Assembly (NCBI GenBank): GCA_014904985.1 | Contig: MU128912.1 | Location: 95,368 to 159,367 of the forward strand | Direction: 5' to 3' | Length of the DNA: 64,000 nucleotides | From: Hydnum rufescens UP504 | Taxonomy: Eukaryota > Basidiomycota > Agaricomycetes > Cantharellales > Hydnaceae | Shown here: positions 22,102 through 33,646 of the stretch, piece by piece | How the letters are laid out: each line of letters opens with the position of its first letter | Position numbering within the stretch: position 1 is the first letter of the stretch | Made by a program: the position numbers and the translations under genes | Notes under the pieces: generated by a model | Database searches by the model: none | The model's input: the letters and a program-made list of their open reading frames with translations, nothing else | What the model was told of the DNA's origin: nothing

Positions 22102-24591
22102 TCACCTTTTGCGATGAAGAGAATTCATGTCACTCCTGCAATTCTCCTTCACGAGTTTGCAGCCAAGTGACCCCTTATAGAGGAACTCCTGATAGCTTGC
22201 CAAGTCCCGCTCCTTGGAAATAGGTCCTCCGGCACCGAATTTATCCATCCTCGGCCTTTCTCGTAGCAGTGCTAACCGTTTGACCGCCAGTCCGTAAAAT
22301 GCGTGCGTTTTCGACATCGGGATTGCCCTCCAGTCATTGTCCAACAGGAGAATCCGGAGTTTTGCGCATGAGATTGCATCTATACTATGAGAGAGCAGAC
22401 CCATGAGCAAAAAGTTCTCCCAAGTACTGGCACTGTATTTGGCTGATTGCTCAAGTCCGCACACCATCGCCACCCAGGCCCTGGATTCGAGATCGTCGTT
22501 GAGGTCATGGTGGATCGGAATGTCGGTCGTCCATTTATCCAGGAGATTGATTGACACGTACGGGTGGGTACCCTGAATGCATTACAGCGATGTGAAGCGG
22601 GAAACCATATTCAAGTCACGGAAATGGTTTTCTAGGAGTTGGAGGCGCCCGATCGCCGATTGGTTTCCCCGGGTCTCCATCAAGAAGAAACCAACGGCAC
22701 CCATCTGGAACGTATCCAAAGTTCGATCTAAACTTGAGAAATCCTGTAAGGATTGCCGTGCGATGGTCGAAAGACACCTACAATCCATAGAACATTTCAA
22801 CCCCCGTGACAGCCTCATCTACAAGCGAAATATTCCCTTCACTGACATCAGGATGTAAAGCCTTTGCCTTTGCAAGTACATTATAACGCCCTAGATAGCA
22901 CATTTATAAGCTTATACGGCATTGAATAGCGTTCGCGGTTCTGTGCCTACATACCAATCCTTGCATGAAGAATGCACTCGAGTAACTCATGCAGCATCTT
23001 GCAATTAGAGAACGGATGACCAAAAGTTGAATAGTAGAGACGAACATGGGCTCGTAGTTCAGGTTCCGGTGGTGGATCGTTCCCTCCGAACGGGTCCCAG
23101 GCTGTCACGCCTTTCAGCCACCGCGAGTTGTCGTCCAGTCGTTGAGAAGCCCTGCCGAATACGGGACTCAGACAAGCTCACCGAGATTCACCCCACATAA
23201 TTACCGAAGCCTTGGGACACCAAATTGGCCATAGACCGCAGCGTACAGGTCGACCTTGATGTTAACGTCCCTCACAAGAGGCCAGGAATCTTTGTAGACG
23301 AGTCCGGGGAAGGGCTCCACCACTGGCTTCATTATAAGTATACTTGAGATCCCAGTGTTCATAGATGGCGAGAGCGTCCGCCAAGGCCTCGTCGGGCTTC
23401 GACTGAGCATCGTCTTTCGAGGCATTCCTCCTAGTTCTTGTTCCCGGACCCTCGTAAGGAGAAGCAGTATCCTTCAAGGCCGCTTCGTGAACGAGGCTTT
23501 GCTCCCTCTGATGAAGAGGCTGAAGGGCAGTCATAGATGGCTTGACCTATTGTGCAGACTTCCATGCAAGGCGGGAAGATCTTCGCAGCCGCGGGTCGCG
23601 TTGCACTTTCAGAGGTGCCTTGAGTATAGTGGATCAACAATATTCTCCTCTCGCGAAAGAACCCCTCCTTGATTAGCACGTCCGCGAATACAAGTGCGAC
23701 GCGAGAATGGAACGATGTTTCCAAATGGGCGATCCTGCGAGACCGCTGAAGAGACGGCTACATCCCCTGGGTTATTCCAGCTAGAAATCACTTCAGCGTC
23801 TGCACGAAAACAGAGAACCTGGGTCATTGGCGTCCATCGTAAGTTCTGGAATCGATGTGAGGCCGCCTCGATGAAGGCAGAGAAAAAGGGTGCATTGAAA
23901 TTTATGATTAACACCGATCACAAGAGCAAACAATGGCGTCGTGTTCGAGTAGAAAAGTGCGCGAGCATAGGTCGCCAATTGTGCGATGAGATCCTGCCAG
24001 TCCTTCTTTGCCTCTATCACACGATCCCATCATCCCAATCTCTCGTCTTGCACCAATCTTGCGCGCCGTACAAGTAATGAGATCCGGTTTCACAACATGC
24101 GCATGTTCAACAACGTCAAACATTTTCAGGATCAGCGCAGACAAATAAATTGTGATCATCATAGAAAGCCTTGTTCTTTCAAGAGCCCCTGCGTTCCTTG
24201 AGACGTCGCGCGCGGTGTTAAACGTTTTCAACATAAGGTCGTAGTACGCTGACTCCTGCCCGTGGATGGCCAAATCGGGAGACGTGTCTTGATTTCGTCG
24301 ATGATCTCGAGTGATATTGGAATCACATCAGGAAGTTCTTTAGATTCGAATATGGCTCGCGTGAGCTCAAATCGGAGTGTGTCTTGGAATTTTTTCTGAC
24401 ATGCAGAGTGAATGGTGCGAGGAGCATTGAGATGAACTGGCCGAGGAGTGGCACAGGGGTGTGGCCGGGATAGACGACCCACTTCTTTGGGATCCCAGAG
24501 ATGCTTTCACTCGCGACACATCATTGTTGCCAGTAGAAGCACCATCTTTTTGTGGGCAACGTGATAACAAGGGCTCGTGACCGGATTTCAT
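22102..24591 (-). CDS. FunK1-type kinase with PD-(D/E)XK-like N-terminal region (frame breaks)
   Basis: Pieces on the minus strand line up as one long protein. The N-terminal half contains VVKPDLITC, then DRVIEAKKDWQDL followed by IAQLATYARALFYSNTTPLF, a spacing like the PD...(D/E)XK plus helix-Q pattern of restriction-endonuclease-fold proteins. The C-terminal half has FunK1 landmarks: LVYKDSWPLV near 23300, KALHPDVSEGNISLVDEA near 22830 (HRD-type loop), GTHPYVSINLLDKW near 22550, and HDLNDDLESRAWVAMV. The start may be 24591 or a downstream Met at 24482. Frame is lost near 24268-24271 (one G or C short) and near 24018, and possibly elsewhere, so it is either decayed or misread. The catalytic loop is HPD rather than HRD, and METRG stands where a DF(D/G) is expected, so kinase activity is doubtful. 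Role unknown. Confidence 0.6.
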
Positions 24592-24646
24592 TACTCCATC
24601 TTTGGATTAAGACTTCTCCGGTTAGACTATCAAAGCATTGTGAATC
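24592..24646. promoter_or_regulatory. Compact divergent spacer, FunK1 / aminotransferase
   Basis: 55 bp between the farthest upstream FunK1 start and the aminotransferase start. If FunK1 begins at the inner Met (24482) the shared region is about 164 bp. Confidence 0.4.
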
Positions 24647-26449
24647 ATGCTTAGAAGCTTGTACAAGCCTGCTCTTTCTTGGAGTCTCTCAGCCCACATG
24701 TCCACGATTGCGACAGGTGGTTCCGATTTCGGCAGGAAGCATGTGGCTCGTGGGATTGGTCGTCTCACAGACCATGTCATTCAAAGTGGCAAAGGCTCGT
24801 ACATCACTTTGAATGATGGCCGCGGAGAATACCTTGACTTCACGAGCGGAATTGGTGTTACTGGCCTGGGTATATTCTCTACTCACGACTAACTATGCAT
24901 GGATGCTGATGCCGAGGTGCCGATATAGGTCATTGTCACCCTAAGGTCAGCCAGGCTGCCGCAGACCAATGCTTCACCCTAGTCCATGGTCAGGTAAGAA
25001 TTATCCATGATGTCGTATGCTCCTCTACTGTCTGACACTGAGATGTAGGTCAGCATTGCGTTCCATAAACCTTACCTCAATCTTATCGAGAGACTGTTAC
25101 CTGTGATGCCCCACCCCTCCTTGGACTCATTCTTCTTCTGGAACTCGGGCTCGGAAGCCATTGAAGCTGCCATCAAGCTCGTCCGGACCAAGACCGGAAG
25201 GCCGAACATCATAACGATGCAAGGTGCTGTGATTGCGCAACCGGAGCTCTCGGCTTGACTCAATAAAGGTGTAGGGGGCTATCATGGTCGAACTTTTGGA
25301 GCCATGGCCCTTACTCGCAGTAAGACCGTGTATAGCCAGGGTGTGGCCCCATTAATGGTGATTAGTTCATTTCGCCCAGGGTCTAGCTCATAATGACCCT
25401 ATTTTCTGGAGCCTGGTGTGTTTACGACCCCATTCCCATACTGGCATCAAATGGGTGTATCACCTACGACCTCCGAGGAAGAGATATCTCGACAGGCACT
25501 GTATCAGCTGGAACTCGTCTTATTACAGCAATCCGCGCCAGCTGACACAGCGGCTATTCTCATTGAGCCTGTCCTTGGTGAAGGTGGATATGTTCCAGCC
25601 CCGCCCGCGTTCCTTCGTGGTCTTCGCGAGATCGCCGACAAAAATAAACTTCTTCTGATCTTCGACGAAGTACAATGTGGTTTTGGACGCACAGGAAAGT
25701 ATTTCGCAAGCGAGTACAGCGGCGTCGTTCCCGACGTTCTGGTCATTGCAAAAGGCTTGGCCAATGGATTCCCATTGAGCGGAATTGTGAGTCGAAAGGA
25801 AATCACAGACTCACAGAGTTCAGGATCAATGGTGTGTATGTCATGAATTGATTGTCGTGCGCTGGTATCCATATGATTTTCTGTAGGGCGGCACCTACGC
25901 CGGTAACGCGGTGGCTTGTGCAGCTGCAACGGCTTCGGCCGAAGTCATGCAAGAAGAAAAGGTTCTTCACAACGTTTCTGTCCGGTGCGCATTTCTTTTG
26001 TCAATTCTGCACAACCCTCTGAATGGTTTAAAACTGTTACCACACGTGATAGCTCTGCCGAATTATTCGCCGCGCTTGACGAACTTCGTAAGGAACCCGA
26101 AGTGTCGCCCCACATTCTCGATGTCCGTGGTGTTGGGCTAATGGTTGGCGTGGAATTTTCTTCCCCATCCCAATCTACCAACGATCCTTTCGCGGCTCCT
26201 AATGGGTTGCCCAACCTTGCCGCCCGCATTTCGAAGAGGTGTCAAGAGAAAGGGCTGTTCATCCTTACCACCTCGCTCTACCAGGTCTGTCCACATCCCC
26301 ATCAGTGACCCGGGAACTGACTTTGACCGTGCTACGTGTGTTCAAAGGTAATACGATTCGTTCCACCGCTTAATATCACCCAGGCGGACATGGCAAAGGG
26401 TCTATCTATTTTCAGAGAGGCTGTCAGGGAGGTTGTGCGTGAATCGTGA
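24647..26449 (+). CDS. Class III PLP aminotransferase (4-aminobutyrate type)
   Basis: PLP fold type I, about 460 residues. It opens MLRSLYKPALSWSLSAHMST, a basic, Ser-rich start compatible with a mitochondrial presequence. Then come GSYITLNDGRGEYLDFTSGI, GHCHPKV, SFFFWNSGSEAIEAAIKLVR (the GSEA phosphate-contact motif), GGYHGRTFGAMALT, AAILIEPVLGEGGYVPAP, and LLIFDEVQCGFGRTGKYFA. The Schiff-base Lys is in LVIAKGLANGFPLSGIVS and the C-domain is GTYAGNAVACAAATASAEV. Exons: 24647-24869, 24929-24993, 25049-25223, 25275-25357, 25412-25831, 25887-25984, 26053-26284, 26348-26449. Most like 4-aminobutyrate transaminases; acetylornithine or related substrates cannot be excluded from sequence. No frame breaks. 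Confidence 0.88.
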
Positions 26450-26658
26450 GTGATGTTTCGTGGCCACAATTGGATCTGTACTTTTTTTTTGTAAATGCCT
26501 CGGGCGTACATGTTGTCATTTCCAGTATGAGGGTTGTTCAGAGCGTTGCCAGGCTAGTGATTGTGCAACTGTACACGTTACAGTAGGATCGATGGCACTC
26601 CGGAACCAAAATTAACTCCCTTCCCTTCCCCCACCATAAGTACTTTCCATTCTGCTCA

Positions 26659-28818
26659 ATGTCTAACAGAGCCGTTCCAGCCACGCCCATAGCCTCGATT
26701 CCTGTCAAGAACTTCTTTTCTCCCCTCACACCTCATACGCCTGCGACCGGTATCTCTCGTCAGAATAAGTTCAGAGACGCGTCTCCGAGTCTGGCAAACC
26801 TGCGAACACCAAATGCCAAAAAGCCCTCTTCTACAAGTGTATACACTCCTCCTGATTCTGAGTCGCGTCAAACTTTCAAAATTCAACATCGTTCTGCCGT
26901 TCCAAAGTCTCTGACTCTCGATTCCTGGAGGAAACCTAGCAAGTCTGACTTGCACTCCGAGCAATCTATTCCCGTTCGCGATGATGGTAAGGAATCTTTT
27001 TTGGTTATTCTCTGACGACGCTGGAGACTCAAAACACGCGCTTCCTTGTTCAGTTTTACTCCCTCCTGCATTCATATCTACCCCACGGCGCACCAACTTG
27101 GACTCTCCAGTTCCAATCGCTGAAGGAAGTAATGGTAAGGCTAAAGCCATGTGGTTCCATCTCTGAAGAAGATGAATCTCATCTTACATGTGGTTCACTC
27201 AAATATCATACGTTCTATCCCAAATCCCTAGCGTTGGCCCCCCACTTGAAACTGGTCCCGAGAATTCTCTCAGTCCTCCGGCACATGCTAAAGGAATCAC
27301 TCTGGATAATCCTACGGATCTTGACAATGTCGCCCTGGTCTCCAAAGACTCGAACATTTCCAATGTGGAAAGACTTGAATGCATCGCTTGCGCAGTCTCA
27401 CATTCAGATCTCGTGATGCTTTCTTGTTCGCATTCCCTGTGCTCGAGTTGTTTCACTGCGTCTCTGAATATTGTTGGAGAGAAAGAGTTCTCGTGTGTGC
27501 TGTGTTCTGAGCCTGTACTGGACTTCCGTTTCTTGTCATCCAAGAGCCCTGCTGTAGGAGACATCGGCTCTGCGAATGGTTCCCCCGAGATCTCCGGGCC
27601 TCCTCTGCCTTCTCATACCACTTTTCTGGATCCTGTCCTTCAATCTTCATCTTCAGAGTTGTCTGTCTTGCGTCTTGACGATGTTCCTTGGGTACGTCTT
27701 CGTGTATCATCTCACAGCACAACTTAAATGTTCATCTCGTTATGTTGTAGGACGTCACACCCTTCATGTTGAGTAGTTGGGCTGACATCCCAGCTCTGCA
27801 AGCCCACGTGCTGCTCGATTGCGACGGCAAGACCCTCAGCCATGCCTACATCGAAGCATCTGCCCAAGTGTCTCGGAAGATTCTACTCAACTGTCGTAAC
27901 AAAGTTTTAGGAAGCGGGAAACGGGCGAGAAGAGTGACTATCACGGCCAGTTCCCAGGACGAGTTGATGCAACAGGTCTCAACTTTAGCCAAATCCCGTC
28001 CCCTCTTCTAATTCGATGGTCTTATTAGCTTTTTCCGTCTTGGGGTGGCACTTTCGAAGACGCGTCTCCTACTCTTTCTAACGTACCCGCAAGCCAGGTG
28101 TCTTCCGTAATGAATACGGGCTTGCTTTCGACTTGTGACGTTGACGGAATGAAGAAGCTCATTTTCCAGCCTGACGTATGCGTCTCTTCCGCATCTAGGA
28201 TATAAAGTGCTGATATTTTTGTAGTCTCGCTACGTGAAAGATCCATCACTACCGTTCCATGCTTTGATCAGTGTCATTAACAAGTTTCCCTCTGGGGGAG
28301 ACAGTCGCGTCTTTTGGAATTATGTGATCAGGGACTCTCTTTTTAGTGAGTCCCATCTTTGCCACTGTTGCAGCGAGCGAAGGCGCGTCCAATTACCGTC
28401 CCCATTCTCGTATGGCCTTCAGATCTCGTGTATTCGGCTACTGCGTTTCTCGTCTCGTCCGACCACGTCGACTGGAAGAATGAAACGATTGCGGGTCTCA
28501 TAACCGCCTTTCTGAAATGCTCGAGTGAGCATACTTCTGGGATTGAATGGGATTGCGCTGATGCCCTTAGTAGTCTTCACGGCGGATCAAATAGGCCAAG
28601 TGCATGGACTACTAGACAAAGAGCAATCGTCCCTTGACTCCTCTGTTATCTCAACCCCACCTTCCAATTCGTTTGAACCCGCTCCCACCGTCTACATTCC
28701 TCAGAACCATCACGTCGACGGTTGGTCTCCCTACAACACTATCGCGCTCGAATTCGGGCTTGAACCTCACGTTGTCCAAGCTGTCTATGAGCGTTTATCG
28801 CAGTCTTCTTTCATCTGA
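26659..28818 (+). CDS. RING-finger protein with RRM-like region
   Basis: The Ser/Pro-rich N-terminus (MSNRAVPATPIASIPVKNFF) is followed after introns by a RING-type zinc finger at about 27380-27510. It reads CIACAVSHSDLVMLSC-x-H-x2-C-x2-C and then CVLC, a C3HC4 pattern suggesting E3 ubiquitin ligase or scaffold activity. Downstream, DIPALQAHVLLDCDGKTLSH and KRARRVTITASSQDELMQQ look like a degenerate RNA-recognition motif. A later pair of exons is joined across a 46-bp intron (28525-28570) and gives ITAFLKCSIVFTADQIGQVH and LLDKEQ. The protein ends VYERLSQSSFI at 28818. I do not recognise an orthologue with a known role; RING call sure, RRM call tentative. Neighbouring DBP10 is convergent. Confidence 0.75.
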
Positions 28819-29104
28819 AATTATCCTTCACTATCACTTTCAGTTCCCGAGTACGATTGCTATGAGCGCTTATTATCTTCTAATTTTCCCATCTTCTCCC
28901 ATCATACGCCATGCTGCTGTTGCCATCCTCGCGCCTTTTTCGGAGTTGCTGAATCCTATTTAATTTATATTTCCCCAAAGCCTCTTTAGACTTATAGAAG
29001 CATAATCCAAACGCAATTATTAGATCATCTATGCCTGTGGGCTGTACTGTAGGGCTGAATCGTCTCGTCATTCTGGTGGGGTGGTGGAATTGAACCCACA
29101 GAAA
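28819..29104. other. Convergent 3' region
   Basis: Non-coding between the RING-protein stop and the Dbp10 stop. Nothing convincing seen. Confidence 0.5.
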
Positions 29105-32100
29105 TTACCGCTTGCCCTTCTTGTTTGGCCGGGCATTCTTCGCCTTTTTACGAGCTTCCAATGCCCGTGCCTTTCGAATCTGATCGGCAGACTTGAGTTC
29201 GTTCTTAACCTTGCCAATATTCGCACCCCCGAATCGCGAGCCTGCGCCAGCCTTGCCGGAGCGATCTCCCTTCCTGAGATGAGCTGGGCGCCCATTCGAC
29301 GATGTGCCCCGTGGCTGATTAGATTTACCCTGGTCGTCTGCTGAGGCACCTTTTTTTTTCAAAAGGCGCAGCTTGCGCTCGTACCCAATGTGTTTTGGGT
29401 CCAGGGGCTTCCCCTGGGCAGTCGAATTGTACTTGAACCGTCGACCACCAGCACTGGCGTTGCCGCCATTGCGGGTTCGCTCAGGTTCAGCTTCCCCGAT
29501 TCGCGGAAGTGCGATCTTGTTCTTCGCCTTCCACTCGTCGAAGCGGCCGCTGCGGTAGGACGCGGGGAGTCGTGCGCCGCTCTCCGTTTTGACGATCTTG
29601 ACGTTATCCGAGCCCTCGCCGCCGCCTTTGATGAATTTTTTCTTCTTGCGGTCCCACTTGAGCTGCTTGTCGTGCCTTTGGCGGCCTGTCACGCCCTCGT
29701 CGGTGGTAAGATCGAAAGTGGCGTGCGCTGCTTGCTCAGCAAAGGAAGCGCCATCTTTCAAGGAGTATCTACAGTGTGATGATTCTGTGATGAGCAGGAA
29801 GTCGAGAATAGACAAACAGAGTAGACGCACCCCTTATCTGTCGCAGCATCCTTCTGGTGATGTGACATGAAGAACTCCGGATCTCGATAATCATTCTTGC
29901 GAATCTTCTTTGACGGCATCTCAAAGACTCCCTTGGAAAAATGCGCATGAGCATGGATGGATGGATATTCGTTCTTGTTCAAACTGACATACTTTTAAAT
30001 CCTCCTCGTCTGCCATTTCCAGGGAGACCTGCACTCGGCTATCCCACGCTGGTTCTGAGGGATCTGAAACGAGCAGGGATGAGACAGCAGGCGCCAGTGT
30101 CTTCTTGGTGATATTTTCCAGTGTCTTCCGGCGATCCTTCATCAGTAAAGCCCCTACTGCCTTCCCGCGCGTCCCGATCTCGAACACAGTCTCGTTCGGG
30201 CGGAACGAGTCCACGACTCGCATAAGCGCCGTCCGCGCCGCCTCAATCTCCGCTGCCTTTGACGACCCAGCAACAGGACCATTACCAGTCATGTTGTCTC
30301 GCGGCACGGTTGTCGTTCCTAAGCCAAACAAAGAGAATACAGGGTGCACGTTCGCCGCTTCGCCAGCACCACCCGTCAGACCCCACTTTCCCTCCTTGAC
30401 CATATCTTTCGCACGTGTATAGCTAGCTTGGCTGGCCTTGCCGATACTGCGCTCGTACATACTGTGACCCTTCCTCATGACGTCGCGGAGCATGGGGAGA
30501 GAGCTATTCGATACGTCGAGGCGCGCGAGGGATTCGGTTTCGCTATCGACTACTTCGCGCTCGAAGGTCCCGAGAACGAGAGATTCGGTGAAGGTAGCCT
30601 CGTCTGCGTCGGGGGGCACCCTGTTCAAAATCGGCCGCCCGAGAAAAAGCTGGAGATCGAGGAGGTGCGGCAGCTCGCTGTGCGTGATAAACGACCACGC
30701 CCACCCTTTTCGGCCTGCACGTGCCGTTCGCCCCACACGGTGCACGAAGACGCGTGCCCCATGCGGGAAGTCGTAATTGACGACGTTCTCGAGCACGGGG
30801 ATGTCAATCCCGCGCGCAGCGACGTCCGTCACTACGAGGATACTGGTGAAGCCGCGGCGGAAGCGGTCCATCTGCAGTGTACGTGCGGCCTGATCCAGGG
30901 CGCCGTAAATGTGGGATACAGCGTACCCGACTTCGGCGAGCAGTGCGAGGAGATACTCTACGTGGTGCTTGGTTGCAACGAAAATAAGTGTTTGATGCGG
31001 TGCGGTGCGGTGGTCCTTCTGGCGTTCTTTTCCATTGCGTTTATTAGCCTGTTTTCGCTGTGCACCATTGTCATCGTGGACTTCCTCTTCGTCGCCCATC
31101 TCTTCGCCGTCTTGCATCTTTGGGCCGCCAAGCGGAACTTTGATTACATCTCGAAGCAAAGCAAGCAAGCACGCGTCTTTTTCGGTTTGCTTCACAGAGA
31201 AAAATGCCATACGCAGATCGCTGCTGATCTTACTCTCAGCGTCGAGCCGAATGAGCTTTGGATTCTGAAGGCCGGCTTTGGCGAACTCAACAAGGGATTT
31301 TGGGAGTGTGGCTGAGAAGAGCAGAGTTTGTCGGCTGGACGGAAGGCGGTGTAGTATTTCTTGGAGTGCGGTCTCGAAGCCCATTTCGAAGAGACGATCT
31401 GCCTCGTCGAACACAACGTATTGGATAGATTTAAGGTCCAAATTCATTTCGACGGCAAGATGTAGCAGTCGCCCAGGGGTGGCAATAAGGCTGTGCATAA
31501 TGCTCCAATTAGTGAGTGATAAGGAAAGAGGCAGATGTCAATTTACACGTCAGGGTTGCTCGTGATGACCTCGAATTGTTCGTCCAAGCTCTCTCCTCCC
31601 ACAATCAAGCCCCATTTCAATGCCTGGGGTTTTTTAGACTCAGCCTGTTCATCCATTTCATTATCTCCTGCATGTTCGCCTCCAGAACTAGTCCACCCTC
31701 GAGCGAGTTCTTTGCCCACTTTGAGAACTTGAAGAGCTAATTCTCGGGCAGGGACCAAAACTAAGGCCCTAGTCCCAAAAGTAGTGGAATGGCGCCCCCC
31801 TAGACGCTGAATGAGTGGGATCATATAAGCCAGAGTCTTCCCTGACCCAGTGCGAGCCATCCCGACGAGATCGCGTGGCGGGGAAGACAGCAGAGAGGGA
31901 ATGGAAGCACGCTGTATTGGGGTTGGAACACGATATCCACGAAGGATGAGGGAACGCAGGAGAGAGGGGTGAAGACCTACAGGACCGGCCGTCAAATGCA
32001 GAAGGAAGAAAATTCAACGTGAGACTCACCCATGCTCTGGAAGCTGCCACCACCAGTGACAGCCTGTCCATGTTTTTGGCCTTTGATTGCATGTTTGAGA

Positions 32101-32315
32101 GCATCTTTTGCATCTTTAAATTTACGCTTGTCCTGCTGGGATCGGATGAGCTCTTCAATATCATCGTCTCCATTGTCTTCATCGACAAGGCCAGTCAAAG
32201 CAGAAGAAATATCGAGTGAATCGCCAGCCACGACCTCATAGTCATTCGCCTCGTCGCCAGATCCATCCTCCTCGGCAGTGGGGGCATCATTTCTTTTTCT
32301 TTTCAGTTTAGGCAT
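29105..32315 (-). CDS. DBP10: DEAD-box ATP-dependent RNA helicase Dbp10
   Basis: Start at 32315 (MPKLKRKRN, acidic N-terminus). All helicase motifs are present in order: Q motif GYRVPTPIQRASIP, Walker A MARTGSGKT, PARELALQ, ATPGRLLHL, DEAD in VVFDEADRLFEMGF, SAT in LLFSATLPKSL, TDVAARGIDIP, and HRVGRTARAGRKG. The long C-terminus carries the DBP10CT-like segment (FEMPSKKIRKNDYRDPEFFM) and a very basic tail ending KNARPNKKGKR at 29105. Introns include one near 31977-32029 and one near 31487-31550. Yeast Dbp10 acts in the nucleolus on pre-60S ribosome assembly. About 99 bp divergent from DUO1. Confidence 0.95.
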
Positions 32316-32414
32316 TACCAGTGATTTGTATCCGTCACACGTGATTGCGCGACCATAACATCCTCTAACACTCTAACTTATCGGTCGCGTCTTAGCCACG
32401 GAATTTAAGAGCCC
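32316..32414. promoter_or_regulatory. Compact divergent promoter, DBP10 / DUO1
   Basis: 99-bp spacer with a CACGTG E-box at 32338-32343, a site class bound by bHLH factors in other fungi. Sharing of the promoter by both genes is inferred from spacing only. Confidence 0.5.
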
Positions 32415-33442
32415 ATGCATCCCAGCGATGTCTCTTACGATTTGTTAAATGGAGAGGCGCCCGAATTCGACACCACATCTCTCACTGGAGATGTGGAGGC
32501 GACACCCATCCCGAAGACCAGACTCAAGGGGAAAGAGAAAGAGCGAGGAATCGACACCGAAGAGCCCCTACGCATCTCGACTCTTGGATCAGCTCCCCTG
32601 CCACTGACCGAAGAAGAACGTCTGCGACGCCAGCTTTTCGACATGCAGAAGATCAATGCGGCGTTTGGAGCGTACTACGATGCTCTCACTGCTGTGCAGG
32701 ATCGACAACAGGTTTGTCCCTGTCTCTTAGGGATTCATTCACCTGATATTTAGCCCCATTTGATATCGCGTAGACTTTGGCTACAAAAGTTAATCAAACG
32801 AAACAACTACTAGACCGATATGTCGCTATTTTAGGTCAGGCCGAACACAATGCAAGGTTACTCCTTGATCCAAATTGGCAAGGTGCTGAGGTGGTTCGTA
32901 CACGTATGCCTATCTTCCGTATGCACTCATCAACTTCTCCCGCCCCTGGGCAGGACGCAGCACGACTGGCGGAGATCAGACGTCGCGAGGAAGAGTCTCT
33001 TCGCCTGGAGCGTGAGGCGGTCCAGCGGAAGGAAGAAGAAGCACGTGCACGTCGAGAAGCCGAAGAACGATTAGAGGCAGAGAAAATGCACGCCGCTGGA
33101 GCACGTATTAGAGGCGGGGTACGGGGATCAGCGCGTGCTCGAGGAGGTGCGGCGACGCGTTTCCCAACTATGCCGTTCCATCTCTCACAAATCATTGCAC
33201 CTATAGGGGCTCTACCGTTGGCCGGAAGAGGATCCCGTGTTTCGGCCCCGGCTCCGACACGGACGCCTTCCGTTCCACGACCACCTTCGTCAACGACTAT
33301 GCGCGCCCCATCTTCAGGTGGTGGATCGACTGGCTCGGCTGGAAAAACTCGAGGGAGTGCGCACATTTCCGGCATTAAACCTCCTACTGCTGGGCGAGGG
33401 GTCACCAGAGGGGTCGGCCGAGGCAAGCCCACGGCCACGTAG
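32415..33442 (+). CDS. DUO1: DASH/DAM1 complex subunit Duo1
   Basis: The core LPLTEEERLRRQLFDMQKIN followed by AAFGAYYDALTAVQDRQQ, then after an intron (32712-32773) KVNQTKQLLDRYVAILGQAE and LLLDPNWQGAE, is the Duo1 family signature. The DASH complex couples kinetochores to microtubule plus ends in mitosis. A Glu/Arg-rich coiled coil (RRREEESLRLEREAVQRKEE) and an Arg/Gly/Pro-rich tail ending GRGKPTAT follow. The segment 32890-32953 could be a further in-frame intron; both readings stay open. No frame breaks. Confidence 0.88.
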
Positions 33443-33646
33443 AGTCACTGCTCGCATTGCCTTGCATGTTGTACGTCATTCGCTGCCATTATTTTCTCCC
33501 GCTAACTCCTAAGCATTTCGGGCCCATCGTACACGTAGGCTCAGAACCTAACAGGTCTCCTACACCTAGATGCGGAGAGGCGCCCATCCCCGTCTGCCAT
33601 CAAAACCAGACTACATCTTCCCCTGACAAAGGAATCACCACCCATC

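Noticed and set aside
28490..28580. Frame break in the RING-protein gene
   Set aside because: Explained by a 46-bp intron (28525-28570, GTGAGC...CTGAT...TTAG) that restores LKCSIVFTADQ.
29068..29105. tRNA-like B-box (GGGTTCAATTCC on the minus strand) right after the Dbp10 stop
   Set aside because: No matching 5' acceptor stem or A-box within a tRNA length; the upstream side is Dbp10 coding sequence.
30344..31315. 323-codon open frame on the + strand
   Set aside because: Lies wholly antisense to the conserved Dbp10 helicase core and shows no family motif; a shadow of coding composition.
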